Source: Ruminococcaceae bacterium UBA1320 (lineage in GTDB: Bacteria; Bacillota; Clostridia; Oscillospirales; Ethanoligenentaceae). Taken from it: 6,870 nt of DNA. Made by a program: the position numbers and the translations under genes. This document shows positions 1-6,307 of this stretch, piece by piece. Numbering within the stretch: the first letter of the stretch is position 1; each line of letters starts with the position of its first letter. Where the stretch lies: contig DBTI01000190.1 of assembly GCA_002306975.1 (NCBI GenBank), forward strand, positions 1 through 6,870, given 5' to 3'. A model generated the notes under the pieces. That model saw only the letters and a list, made by a program, of their open reading frames with translations, was not told where the DNA came from and did no database searches.

Positions 1-479
1 TGAGAAAGCCCCTCAAGCGCGTAATATTCGCACTGCGCGGGAACAAGCAGCGTATCTGCCGCCGCCAATGCGTTGAGTGTGATTATCCCAAGCGACGGCG
101 GGCAGTCTATTAAGATAAAATCATAATCATAGCGCAGCTCCACAAGAGCGTTTTTGAGCATATATTCCCTGTTTTGCGCGCTTACAAGCTCAATTTCCGC
201 GCCCGCAAGCTCAATGGTTGACGGCAGAATGTCCACGTTTTTATATTGCGTGTGGATAAGCACATCCTTCGCTTTTACCTCGCCAATCATCAGATTGTAT
301 GTAGAGTTCTTAACCGTCCTTTTGTTAACACCCAATCCGCTTGTTGCGTTGCCCTGCGGATCAATATCAATAAGCAGTGTCTTTTTATCATCTTCACCCA
401 GCGCGGCACACAAGTTGACCGACGTTGTTGTTTTGCCAACTCCGCCCTTTTGGTTCGCAATGGCTATTACTTTGCCCAA
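1..479 (-). CDS. parA: Chromosome partitioning ATPase ParA/Soj, N-terminal 159 residues (cut by window edge)
   Basis: ParA is a deviant-Walker ATPase that binds DNA non-specifically as an ATP dimer. It works with ParB-parS in origin segregation, and in Bacillus it also regulates DnaA. The translation begins MGKVIAIANQKGGVGKTT, with the deviant Walker A motif KGGVGKTT at residues 11-18, Walker A' LLIDIDPQGN at 35-44 (Asp40 the expected catalytic residue) and Walker B FILIDCPPS at 121-129. The segments ELAGAEIELV (90-99) and QCEYYALEGLS (149-159) are typical of Soj. The start codon is TTG, chosen because it gives the conserved MGK start and lies 7 nt after a strong GGGAGG ribosome-binding site. 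There is no alternative ATG nearby and an in-frame stop lies upstream. The C-terminal third or so is outside the window, and parB is expected to follow. The gene has its own promoter, so it probably starts a parA-parB transcript. Confidence 0.96.
   Translation of the reverse strand, partial: MGKVIAIANQKGGVGKTTTSVNLCAALGEDDKKTLLIDIDPQGNATSGLGVNKRTVKNSTYNLMIGEVKAKDVLIHTQYKNVDILPSTIELAGAEIELVSAQNREYMLKNALVELRYDYDFILIDCPPSLGIITLNALAAADTLLVPAQCEYYALEGLS
251..259 (-). other. Exact DnaA-box 9-mer inside parA
   Basis: The minus strand reads TTATCCACA, the consensus DnaA-binding box. It lies in parA codons 73-77 (V-L-I-H-T). A single exact box can occur by chance in a window of this size (roughly one chance in twenty), and no cluster surrounds it, so it is a sequence match only and not evidence of an origin. 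Confidence 0.3.
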
Positions 480-486
480 TTGCAGT

Positions 487-492
487 CCTCCC
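487..492 (-). promoter_or_regulatory. Ribosome-binding site fixing the TTG start of parA
   Basis: The minus strand reads GGGAGG, followed by seven bases and then TTG. This strong Shine-Dalgarno match is what decides the non-ATG start of parA. Confidence 0.8.
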
Positions 493-518
493 GCACTTTT
501 TCTTTAATCAATGTTTTG

Positions 519-547
519 ATTATAACACATAAGGCAGCTAAACTCAA
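519..547 (-). promoter_or_regulatory. Sigma-A-type promoter of parA
   Basis: On the minus strand there is a -35 hexamer TTGAGT (542-547), a 17-bp spacer and a perfect -10 TATAAT (519-524), preceded by TGT to give an extended -10. Transcription would start near 512 and leave a leader of about 33 nt before the parA TTG codon. It is the best promoter in the window. The nearest parS site lies about 50 bp upstream of the -35, so spreading ParB could affect it, though nothing here shows that. Confidence 0.72.
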
Positions 548-597
548 CGACAAACAGGTAAAAGACATGTAAATTTGGCAATTAGCCGGTTATAAAA

Positions 598-613
598 TGT
601 TTCACGTGAAACA
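598..613. other. parS centromere site 1
   Basis: The sequence TGTTTCACGTGAAACA is a perfect 16-bp palindrome matching the universal parS consensus bound by ParB/Spo0J. Four more bases on each side also pair (AAAA and TTTT), which extends the palindrome to 24 bp at 594-617. It lies upstream of the parA promoter, in the gap between the DUF2164 gene and parA. Confidence 0.96.
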
Positions 614-696
614 TTTTTAATTTTTACAGCTATTTCAGTTAAGATAGAAACTAACTAGCTCTTCTTGTTCTCGATGGGGTCGGGATTAAAATGATT

Positions 697-703
697 CCTC
701 CTT
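697..703 (-). other. Orphan Shine-Dalgarno sequence in the 281-bp gap between the DUF2164 gene and parA
   Basis: The minus strand carries AAGGAGG, a near-perfect ribosome-binding site, but no ATG, GTG or TTG follows at a usable distance. An ATT codon at 690-692 would open a 13-codon frame ending in TAG at 651-653. Without a normal start this may be a relic or a chance match. Just downstream an imperfect inverted repeat (628-660, outer arms AGCTA and TAGCT) could fold in RNA. Apart from this, the gap 480-760 holds two parS sites and the parA promoter, and I see no gene in it. Confidence 0.3.
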
Positions 704-736
704 GCTCTGTCTTAATTGGAATTATCATAGCTGTAT

Positions 737-752
737 TGTTTCACGTGAAACA
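737..752. other. parS centromere site 2
   Basis: This is a second exact TGTTTCACGTGAAACA, 139 bp from site 1 and 8 bp beyond the stop codon of the DUF2164 gene. Two close perfect sites beside parA form a local ParB-loading cluster. Here the palindrome does not extend beyond 16 bp. Confidence 0.96.
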
Positions 753-760
753 TTTTGCCT

Positions 761-985
761 TTATATCATCAATGAGTACATATCTTCAACGCGGTCTGTC
801 ATATATTTCTGAGCGTCTTCAATCGCCTTATTATAAATGTAGGGCGCTATCTTTTCCAAAATGAAATCGAGCATTATATCCGCGCCGAGATTGCCAAGCT
901 CTTCTCCCCGTTCCTTATAAAAATAGTCCTGTATCTCCATTACAGCGTCTTTTCGCTTCTCTTTTTCAAGTTCAACCTTCTCCAT
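761..985 (-). CDS. DUF2164 family small protein
   Basis: This is a 74-residue, highly charged, soluble protein of unknown function. The segment LDFILEKIAPYIYNKA (39-54) followed by IEDAQKYM (55-62) matches the pattern I associate with DUF2164: an (L)LDF...I-PY-YN-A..DA core after a charged N-terminal helix and a YF segment (YFYKERGEEL, 21-30). No signal peptide, transmembrane segment, cysteine or obvious catalytic motif is visible, and it is probably all helical. It starts with ATG, with AAAGGA about ten bases upstream; no alternative in-frame start fits better. It sits between noc and parA, where Bacillus has no such gene that I recall, and lies 8 bp from a parS site. A terminator after noc and an extended -10 element suggest it is transcribed on its own. 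A role in segregation is only suggested by position. Confidence 0.82.
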   Translation of the reverse strand: MEKVELEKEKRKDAVMEIQDYFYKERGEELGNLGADIMLDFILEKIAPYIYNKAIEDAQKYMTDRVEDMYSLMI

Positions 986-1010
986 AACATAACCATCCTT
1001 TCACACCAAT

Positions 1011-1019
1011 ACTATAACA
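1011..1019 (-). promoter_or_regulatory. Candidate extended -10 promoter of the DUF2164 gene
   Basis: The minus strand reads TGTTATAGT, a TGn extension followed by TATAGT (five of six consensus bases). No good -35 hexamer is present; that position falls in the T-tract of the noc terminator. Extended -10 promoters can work without one. Transcription would start near 1004, leaving a leader of about 20 nt. Confidence 0.42.
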
Positions 1020-1030
1020 GTTTTCGCGCA

Positions 1031-1066
1031 AAAATAAAACCGCCCGTCCATAATATTACGGGCGGG
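1031..1066 (-). terminator. Intrinsic terminator of noc
   Basis: On the minus strand an 8-bp GC-rich stem (arms 1059-1066 and 1041-1048, CCGCCCGT with ACGGGCGG) with a 10-nt loop is followed at once by TTTTATTTTT. It lies about 30 bp after the noc stop codon. This separates noc transcription from the DUF2164 gene. Confidence 0.85.
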
Positions 1067-1096
1067 CAGCTATACATGTATTAATATTCGTATTGC

Positions 1097-1942
1097 TCAG
1101 GCTAATTTTTCAACAGACTTTTGCGTTTTAGGAATCTTTACTGTATATTCATAATAATCATCATATTCCTGGCGCTGTGCCACAGCGTCGATTCCAGAAC
1201 GCTTCATCACATCTATCGCATTATTAATTGTGTTAAAGAATATGCGGACATCTTTTATAACAGTCAAGCTTCTGCGCCCCGCTATGCTTGTTTGCGGAAA
1301 AAGCATAGCATCTACGAGCTTATCTGTTTCCTCAACATTAAGCCCCTGTTTCTCTATAATCATCAACGCTTCATTTCGTTGATCTTCATTAAGTCGAAGC
1401 AGCGCCCGCGCATGTCTTTCTGTTAAGCCCAGCTCGATAATTTTTGTACGCTGAGAATGTGAGATCCGCAGCAGCCTCAACTTATTCGCAACAGTTGACT
1501 GCCCTTTTCCCAATTTTAGCGCTATTTCCTCCTGTGTCATTCCCCAACGTTCAATTAGCTTTGCGATGCCGATAGCCTCATCAAAAAAGTTTAAATCCTC
1601 GCGCTGCAAATTTTCAAGCAGGCTCATAACCGCCGACTGCGTATCGTCAAGCATTACAGCAATGCAGGGAACCATTGTATACCCCGCCATTATCGCGGCC
1701 CGCAGTCTTCTTTCCCCCGCGACAAGCTCAAAAACTCCGTTTTCCATTTCTCTAACCGTTAACGGCTGTAATATTCCATTATGCTTTATACTCTGCGACA
1801 ACGACAAAAGTGATTCGGGATCAAAGCTATGACGCGGCTGCTGCGGATTTGGTATGATGTTGCTCACACACACTTGTATAACGCGGCTTTTACTTTGCTG
1901 CTTTTCCTTTTTTAAGAAATTCATTGCTTTCACCACTTTCAT
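1097..1942 (-). CDS. noc: Nucleoid occlusion protein Noc (ParB/Spo0J family)
   Basis: In Bacillus, Noc is a CTP-dependent DNA clamp that spreads on DNA and binds the membrane, blocking Z-ring assembly over the nucleoid. This 281-residue protein has the ParB fold: PNPQQPR (31-37), the CTP-binding box GERRLRA (76-82), ENLQRED (110-116) and a helix-turn-helix at about 135-160, then a C-terminal dimerisation region. The recognition stretch GKGQSTVANKLRLLR (145-159) and LTERHARAL (173-181) match Noc rather than ParB. At the four positions known to separate the two families it has Gln148, Lys154, Arg159 and Arg176. The N-terminus MKVVKAMNFLKK could form the short cationic amphipathic helix that anchors Noc to membrane, which favours the ATG at 1942 (AAGGG four bases upstream) over the Met7 codon. 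Its place after rsmG is the usual place of noc. It has its own terminator and apparently its own promoter. Confidence 0.9.
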   Translation of the reverse strand: MKVVKAMNFLKKEKQQSKSRVIQVCVSNIIPNPQQPRHSFDPESLLSLSQSIKHNGILQPLTVREMENGVFELVAGERRLRAAIMAGYTMVPCIAVMLDDTQSAVMSLLENLQREDLNFFDEAIGIAKLIERWGMTQEEIALKLGKGQSTVANKLRLLRISHSQRTKIIELGLTERHARALLRLNEDQRNEALMIIEKQGLNVEETDKLVDAMLFPQTSIAGRRSLTVIKDVRIFFNTINNAIDVMKRSGIDAVAQRQEYDDYYEYTVKIPKTQKSVEKLA

Positions 1943-1975
1943 ACGTCCCTTGTTTTCTTAATCCAATTGTATTCT

Positions 1976-2005
1976 ATCATAAAAAGGATATTTTTACCAG
2001 TTAAA
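1976..2005 (-). promoter_or_regulatory. Weak candidate promoter of noc
   Basis: The minus strand has TATGAT (1976-1981) as a -10, with TTTAAC 18 bp upstream (2000-2005) as a poor -35. An overlapping TAGAAT (1971-1976) is an alternative -10. A promoter is expected because a strong terminator closes the upstream rsmG transcript. Confidence 0.35.
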
Positions 2006-2076
2006 TCGTTTGACTTTTTTCGACAGGTTTTTTTGTGATTCTTTCTTTTATGATTAAAATAAGCTGCTTCAACTAA

Positions 2077-2200
2077 CCTATTTGAGAAATTGGGCAAAGA
2101 CATTATTTGAAGAATAATCTTTAATATAAAAAGAACCCTATTGCGCCCATAGCGGCAAAGCTGTCATTTGAGAAATGCTCTTTTAAATAAAGAAACCTAT
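2077..2200. repeat. Degenerate direct repeats, about 61-bp period, upstream of noc
   Basis: Two imperfect AT-rich copies lie at 2093-2141 and 2154-2200. Each starts with GGCAAAG, continues with ATTTGA then GAA, and ends with GAA and CCTAT on the plus strand. A partial third copy (CCTATTTGAGAAAT, 2077-2090) follows at the low-coordinate end. The related words TTGCGCCCA (2141-2149) and GTGCGCCCCA (2225-2234) lie just beyond the two copies. The copies are far from identical and contain no parS site or exact DnaA box. Together with the weak noc promoter they account for the ~300-bp gap between noc and rsmG, in which I see no gene. Confidence 0.5.
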
Positions 2201-2233
2201 ATTTAATAATAACGAACACACATTGTGCGCCCC

Positions 2234-2264
2234 AAAAACAAAGAAACCGCCCATCGCTGGGCGG
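2234..2264 (-). terminator. Intrinsic terminator of the mnmE-mnmG-rsmG operon
   Basis: On the minus strand a 7-bp stem (CCGCCCA with TGGGCGG, arms 2258-2264 and 2247-2253) is closed by a GCGA tetraloop of the stable GNRA type and followed by TTTCTTTGTTTTT. It starts 8 bp after the rsmG stop codon and ends the operon cleanly. Confidence 0.9.
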
Positions 2265-2272
2265 CAATGCTT

Positions 2273-2992
2273 TTATAAAGGGCTTTTCGCAATCTTTGCA
2301 TTCCCTCTTGGGTACTTTTTATCCGCCTGCTTAACCTTCCTTATAACAACGATTGTCCTTGCCATATCCGTCTGCGGCAGAGTATATTCAAAAACGTTTT
2401 CAATCTCACCGCCAAGCAGTGTGACTGCGTTTTGAGCTTCTGAAATTTCGTCGCCGTCCTCACCGCCCTTCATGGCGATAAAGGCGCCGCCAACCTTGAC
2501 AAGCGGCAGGCAGAATTCAGTGAGCACGCGAAGCCTTGCTACCGCGCGCGCAAAGGAGTAGTCATATGCTTCTCTAAACGGTTCCTTTGCCCCTACTTCC
2601 TCAGCACGGGCGTGCACACATTCGCAATTTTTAAATTCAAGCTTCTCTGTAAGCTTAGTGAGAAAATTTACGCGCTTTCCAAGGCTATCAATGCTGCAAA
2701 GTGAAATATCATCCCGTGCAATCTTTATCGGGATACCGGGGAACCCCGCTCCGCAGCCAACATCGGCGACTTTCGCACCTTTTGCGATTTTTACATATTT
2801 CAAAACAGCGAGGCTGTCAATATAATGCTTCAGCGCAATTTCTTCCGGCTGCGTGATTCTCGTAAGGTTCATCACCTTATTCCATTCAAGCAGCTCATTT
2901 GTAAATAGATCAAACTTGTCAAGTGCATGCGCGTCAAGCTCCACCCCAAGTGACTGTGCGCCCTGCATAAGAATCTGCCTTATCGTTTCCAC
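2273..2992 (-). CDS. rsmG: 16S rRNA (guanine-527-N7)-methyltransferase RsmG
   Basis: RsmG (GidB) uses S-adenosylmethionine to methylate N7 of G527 in the 530 loop of 16S rRNA; its loss commonly gives low-level streptomycin resistance. The 239-residue protein has the family's N-terminal helical region with ELLEWNKVMNLTRI (33-46) and HYIDSL (56-61). The SAM-binding loop is ADVGCGAGFPGIP (76-88). Further motifs are HARAEE (127-132) and FARAVA (147-152), which line the pocket, then MKGG (174-177) and a KKYPRG tail (225-230). Length is normal for the family. The start is GTG at 2992, six bases after a perfect AGGAGG; no ATG is available. It is the last gene of the operon, 27 bp after mnmG, and the spacer is almost entirely a parS site. 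Confidence 0.97.
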   Translation of the reverse strand: METIRQILMQGAQSLGVELDAHALDKFDLFTNELLEWNKVMNLTRITQPEEIALKHYIDSLAVLKYVKIAKGAKVADVGCGAGFPGIPIKIARDDISLCSIDSLGKRVNFLTKLTEKLEFKNCECVHARAEEVGAKEPFREAYDYSFARAVARLRVLTEFCLPLVKVGGAFIAMKGGEDGDEISEAQNAVTLLGGEIENVFEYTLPQTDMARTIVVIRKVKQADKKYPRGNAKIAKSPL

Positions 2993-2998
2993 ACTATT

Positions 2999-3004
2999 CC
3001 TCCT
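2999..3004 (-). promoter_or_regulatory. Ribosome-binding site of rsmG, touching parS
   Basis: AGGAGG on the minus strand, six bases before the GTG start, decides that start. Its first base is the last base of the parS palindrome at 3004-3019. Confidence 0.8.
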
Positions 3005-3019
3005 GTTTCACGTGAAACA
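3004..3019. other. parS centromere site 3, between mnmG and rsmG
   Basis: This is a third exact TGTTTCACGTGAAACA, about 2.3 kb from site 2. It begins at the base next to the mnmG TGA stop (3020-3022) and ends on the first base of the rsmG Shine-Dalgarno sequence, so it fills the intergenic space. Being identical in all 16 bases to the other two sites, it is very unlikely to be chance. Confidence 0.95.
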
Positions 3020-4888
3020 TCACTTGTTTTGCTCAAGGTAAATGATAAGTACGGCGATATCGGCGGGATTAACGCCGGAAATACGCGACGCCTGACCTAT
3101 ATTTATCGGGCGGATTTTGTTCAGCTTTTCTCGCGCCTCAATACGCAGCCCGCGAATGTCTTTATAGTCAATATCTTTAGGCAGCGCGCGGGTTTCAAGC
3201 CGGCGCATCTCGTTAATCTGCGCCTTTTCCCGTTTTATATAGCCTTCATATTTTATCGAAATCTCAACCTGCTCTGTTACGGCATATGGCAGCGGGATTC
3301 TCTGCCCGTCAAACGGAGCAAGATCCTCATAACTTATCTGCGGGCGTTTCAAAAGCTCCGACATTTTTACACCCGTTTTTATCGGCGCAGTGCCTTTTAA
3401 AACAAGTAAATCACAAAGAACTTGTGACGGCGCGATTGAAGTCCTTTCAACCCTTGATTTTTCTTCTTTGATAAGCCGTTCTTTTTCAAGAAATCGCTCA
3501 TAGCGCTTTCCCGTAATCAGCCCTATTTTATAGCCCGTCGGTGTAAGCCGTTCATCGGCGTTATCCTGACGCAGAACCAACCTGTATTCGGAACGCGAGG
3601 TCATCATTCGGTAAGGCTCTTTTGTGCCTTTCGTAACAAGATCGTCAATCAGTGTTCCGATATATGAACCGGCGCGATCGAGGATCATCGGCTGCTGCCC
3701 TTTAATTTTTAAAGCGGCGTTTATTCCCGCGACAAGCCCCTGCGCCGCCGCTTCTTCATACCCGGACGAGCCGTTAAACTGCCCGGCACCGTAGAGCCCC
3801 GCGATTTTTTTGGTTTCTAGCGTCGGCTCAAGTTCTAGCGGATTTATGCAGTCGTACTCAATCGCATAAGCGGTGCGCATAACCTTTAGATTTTCAAAGC
3901 CTTTGATTGTGTGCAAAAACTTTAGCTGAACCTCTTCCGGCAAAGAAGAGGAAAGCCCCTGCAAATACATCTCGTCTGTATCAATCCCCATCGGCTCAAT
4001 AAAAAACTGGTGGCGTTCCTTGTCCGCAAAGCGGACCACCTTATCCTCGATGCTGGGGCAATAGCGCGGGCCGATGCCCTCGATACGCCCGCCGTAAAGC
4101 GGGGAACGGTGTAGATTTTCTTTTATAATCCTGTGCGTCTCCGCGTTTGTATAGGCAATATGGCAAACCGCGCGGTTGACGCCCGGATCCTCTGTTTCAA
4201 AAGAAAACGGAATGATTCGGCCATCGCCCGGCTGCCCTTCAAGCTGTGAAAAATCTATGCTATTTTTGTTAACGCGCGATGGTGTTCCCGTTTTAAACCT
4301 CATTAAATCAAGGCCGAGCGCGCGCAGTGATTCTGAAAGGCTTTTAGCCGCGAACATTCCGTCCGGCCCGCCCTCATAGTTTACTTCACCAATGTGAATC
4401 CGACCCGAAAGGTAAGTTCCTGTTGCAATTACTATTGCCTTAACGTCAAAAACTGCACCAAGCCTTGTGACAACCTGCGAAACACGCCCGTCTTTAGCAC
4501 GGATTTCGACAATCTCACCCTGTCTTAAATCAAGACCGCTTTGGCTTTCAAGCGTGTGTTTCATCAACTGATGATAAGCGCGCCTGTCACTTTGAATCCG
4601 CAGCGAATGAACCGCAGGCCCTTTTCCGAGGTTGAGCATACGGCTTTGAATAAAGGTCTTGTCAGCCGCTTTACCCATTTCGCCGCCCAACGCGTCAATT
4701 TCCCGAACAAGATGCCCTTTTCCGGTGCCGCCGATTGACGGGTTGCACGGCATATTTCCTACCGCGTCAAGATTTATAGTAAAAACAGCGACACTGCAGC
4801 CAAGCCGCGCCGCCGAAAGTGATGCTTCAATACCGGCATGACCTGCACCGATAACCGCAATGTCATACGCTCCGGCATAGTATTCCAC
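3020..4888 (-). CDS. mnmG: tRNA uridine-5-carboxymethylaminomethyl modification enzyme MnmG (GidA)
   Basis: MnmG is the FAD- and NADH-dependent subunit that, with MnmE, installs the carboxymethylaminomethyl group on U34 of tRNAs that read split codon boxes. At 622 residues it is of normal length. It opens with the FAD-binding GAGHAG (14-19). NMPCNPSIGGTGKGHL (45-60) contains the conserved Cys48. ATGTYLSG (155-162) and TGTPSR (200-205) follow, then RYCPSIEDK (275-283) with Cys277, GAGQFNGSSGYEEAAAQG (366-383) and SRSEYRLVLRQDNAD (430-444). The C-terminal helical domain, which binds MnmE and tRNA, ends ISGVNPADIAVLIIYLEQ. All key residues are present and no frameshift is seen. The start is GTG at 4888, six bases after AAAGGGCGG. 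It follows mnmE by 35 bp without a terminator or promoter, so the two subunits are co-transcribed. Confidence 0.98.
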   Translation of the reverse strand: MEYYAGAYDIAVIGAGHAGIEASLSAARLGCSVAVFTINLDAVGNMPCNPSIGGTGKGHLVREIDALGGEMGKAADKTFIQSRMLNLGKGPAVHSLRIQSDRRAYHQLMKHTLESQSGLDLRQGEIVEIRAKDGRVSQVVTRLGAVFDVKAIVIATGTYLSGRIHIGEVNYEGGPDGMFAAKSLSESLRALGLDLMRFKTGTPSRVNKNSIDFSQLEGQPGDGRIIPFSFETEDPGVNRAVCHIAYTNAETHRIIKENLHRSPLYGGRIEGIGPRYCPSIEDKVVRFADKERHQFFIEPMGIDTDEMYLQGLSSSLPEEVQLKFLHTIKGFENLKVMRTAYAIEYDCINPLELEPTLETKKIAGLYGAGQFNGSSGYEEAAAQGLVAGINAALKIKGQQPMILDRAGSYIGTLIDDLVTKGTKEPYRMMTSRSEYRLVLRQDNADERLTPTGYKIGLITGKRYERFLEKERLIKEEKSRVERTSIAPSQVLCDLLVLKGTAPIKTGVKMSELLKRPQISYEDLAPFDGQRIPLPYAVTEQVEISIKYEGYIKREKAQINEMRRLETRALPKDIDYKDIRGLRIEAREKLNKIRPINIGQASRISGVNPADIAVLIIYLEQNK

Positions 4889-4923
4889 AATTGACCGCCC
4901 TTTCTGTTAATAACTATTTTTTT

Positions 4924-6282
4924 TTATTTTCCTATACAGAATTTGCTAAAAACCCGATTGATAACCTCGTCGGACGCGCGCTCTCCAGTTAGCTCACAAA
5001 AAGCGGTGACCGCGTCGTTTACTCCGACCGAAACCGCGTCAAGCGTCATGCCAAAGTTAACTGCTTCGAGCGCATCACGAGCGCCGTCAATTGCCCGCCG
5101 CACACACTCAAGCTGCCGGCCGTTTGCGACAAGCGCCGCACCAGGGTCAAACCCCGCAATATCGGTTAACTCCCGAATAATCTCCTCAAGCGCACCGATA
5201 CCCTCGCCTTTGTCGGCCGATAAATATACTACATGTTTTGTTTTTCTTTCTATATACTCTCTGTCAATCTTTAATGGTAAATCACACTTGTTTATAACAG
5301 CGATCGCGTTACGGTTCTTTATGTTTTCAATAATCTTGTTGTCGTCTTCATTAAGTTCCCGTGAACCGTCAAAAACTGCGAGAACAAGCTGCGCGGCATC
5401 GAGCTTCTCCCTTGCCCGCGCGACACCGATGCTTTCAACAGCATCCTTTGTTTCACGCAGCCCCGCGGTATCCCAAAGCCGCAAAACAAACCCCGCAAAA
5501 TTGACGCTGTCTTCAACAACATCGCGTGTTGTTCCGGGGACATCCGTAACAATGCTTTTCTCATAGCCTGCGAGAGCGTTCATCAGAGTAGACTTGCCCA
5601 CATTCGGTCGCCCGACAATCGCGGTTTCAACGCCTTCTTTTATTATCCGTCCGCGTGAAAAGTTTTTTGAGAGATTATCAAGGGCACTCAAGACCTCTTC
5701 AAGATTGCTTTTCAGTGTTTCCGGCTCAAGCGAAGGCACCCCTTCATCAGGAAAATCAACCCAAGCTGTAATATCAGCCGATATTTCTACTAATTGTTGT
5801 TTTAATTTCTCAATCGTTTTAAAAAGCGCACCCTCATGCTGGGAAAGCGCCGCCCTTGCCGCCGCTTCACCCTGCGCGCCGATAAGATCCATCACTGCTT
5901 CCGCTCGAGTTAAATCGAGCTTCCCGTTTAAAAACGCCCGCTTTGTGAACTCACCGGGCTGCGCAATTCTCGCCCCCGCCGATATCGCCGCTTCAAGCAC
6001 ACGGCACACAAGATAAACACCGCCGTGGCAGGATATTTCCACAACATCCTCGCCCGTATAGCTGTGAGGAGCACAGAAAACAAGCGCGACGCACTCGTCA
6101 ATCGGAGTGTCCAAAAACACCGCTTCACCGACAGCCGCTGTGTTTGGCGCCAGCTCTGTCAACTTTTTTCGTCCGCGCCAGATTTTTTGTGCCGTCTGCA
6201 CCGCGCTGTCACCCGATATACGGATGACACCAAGGCCCGCAGGCAGCAGCGCGGTCGATATCGCCGCAATGGTTTCGCTCAT
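4924..6282 (-). CDS. mnmE: tRNA modification GTPase MnmE (TrmE/ThdF)
   Basis: MnmE is the GTPase and tetrahydrofolate-binding partner of MnmG in wobble-uridine modification. The 452-residue protein has the full domain order. The N-terminal folate-binding domain comes first (about 1-118), with FCAPHSYTGED at 69-79 and GEFTKRAFLNGKLDL at 110-124. A helical domain follows, with the G domain inserted at about 215-375. The G motifs are intact: G1 GRPNVGKS (224-231), G2 PGTTRD (249-254), G3 DTAG (271-274), G4 NKCD (331-334) and G5 LSAD (354-357). The C-terminus is FCIGK with Cys449, the conserved tail needed for modification. The start is ATG at 6282 with a G-rich AGGGGGTGG sequence just upstream. 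It heads the mnmE-mnmG-rsmG transcript. Confidence 0.98.
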   Translation of the reverse strand: MSETIAAISTALLPAGLGVIRISGDSAVQTAQKIWRGRKKLTELAPNTAAVGEAVFLDTPIDECVALVFCAPHSYTGEDVVEISCHGGVYLVCRVLEAAISAGARIAQPGEFTKRAFLNGKLDLTRAEAVMDLIGAQGEAAARAALSQHEGALFKTIEKLKQQLVEISADITAWVDFPDEGVPSLEPETLKSNLEEVLSALDNLSKNFSRGRIIKEGVETAIVGRPNVGKSTLMNALAGYEKSIVTDVPGTTRDVVEDSVNFAGFVLRLWDTAGLRETKDAVESIGVARAREKLDAAQLVLAVFDGSRELNEDDNKIIENIKNRNAIAVINKCDLPLKIDREYIERKTKHVVYLSADKGEGIGALEEIIRELTDIAGFDPGAALVANGRQLECVRRAIDGARDALEAVNFGMTLDAVSVGVNDAVTAFCELTGERASDEVINRVFSKFCIGK

Positions 6283-6307
6283 TTTCCCACCCCCTTACTA
6301 TGTTTTT

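Noticed and set aside
154..507. Plus-strand open frame of 117 codons
   Set aside because: It is antisense to the N-terminal part of parA, which is an unmistakable match to Soj with a strong promoter and ribosome-binding site.
691..870. Short plus-strand frame starting MIPPCSVLIGIIIAVLF, hydrophobic like a small membrane protein
   Set aside because: There is no ribosome-binding site at a proper distance. It runs through a parS site and antisense into the DUF2164 gene, and the hydrophobic run comes from chance translation of AT-rich DNA.
5449..5457. parS half-site TGTTTCACG within mnmE
   Set aside because: The other half does not match, and the bases encode part of the conserved LRETKD region after the G3 motif.
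4943..5566. Long open frame on the plus strand, 207 codons
   Set aside because: It lies fully antisense to mnmE, whose every GTPase motif is intact. The translation is rich in Ser, Ala, Arg and Pro, as expected for a shadow of an amphipathic coding sequence, and no ribosome-binding site or family likeness is seen.
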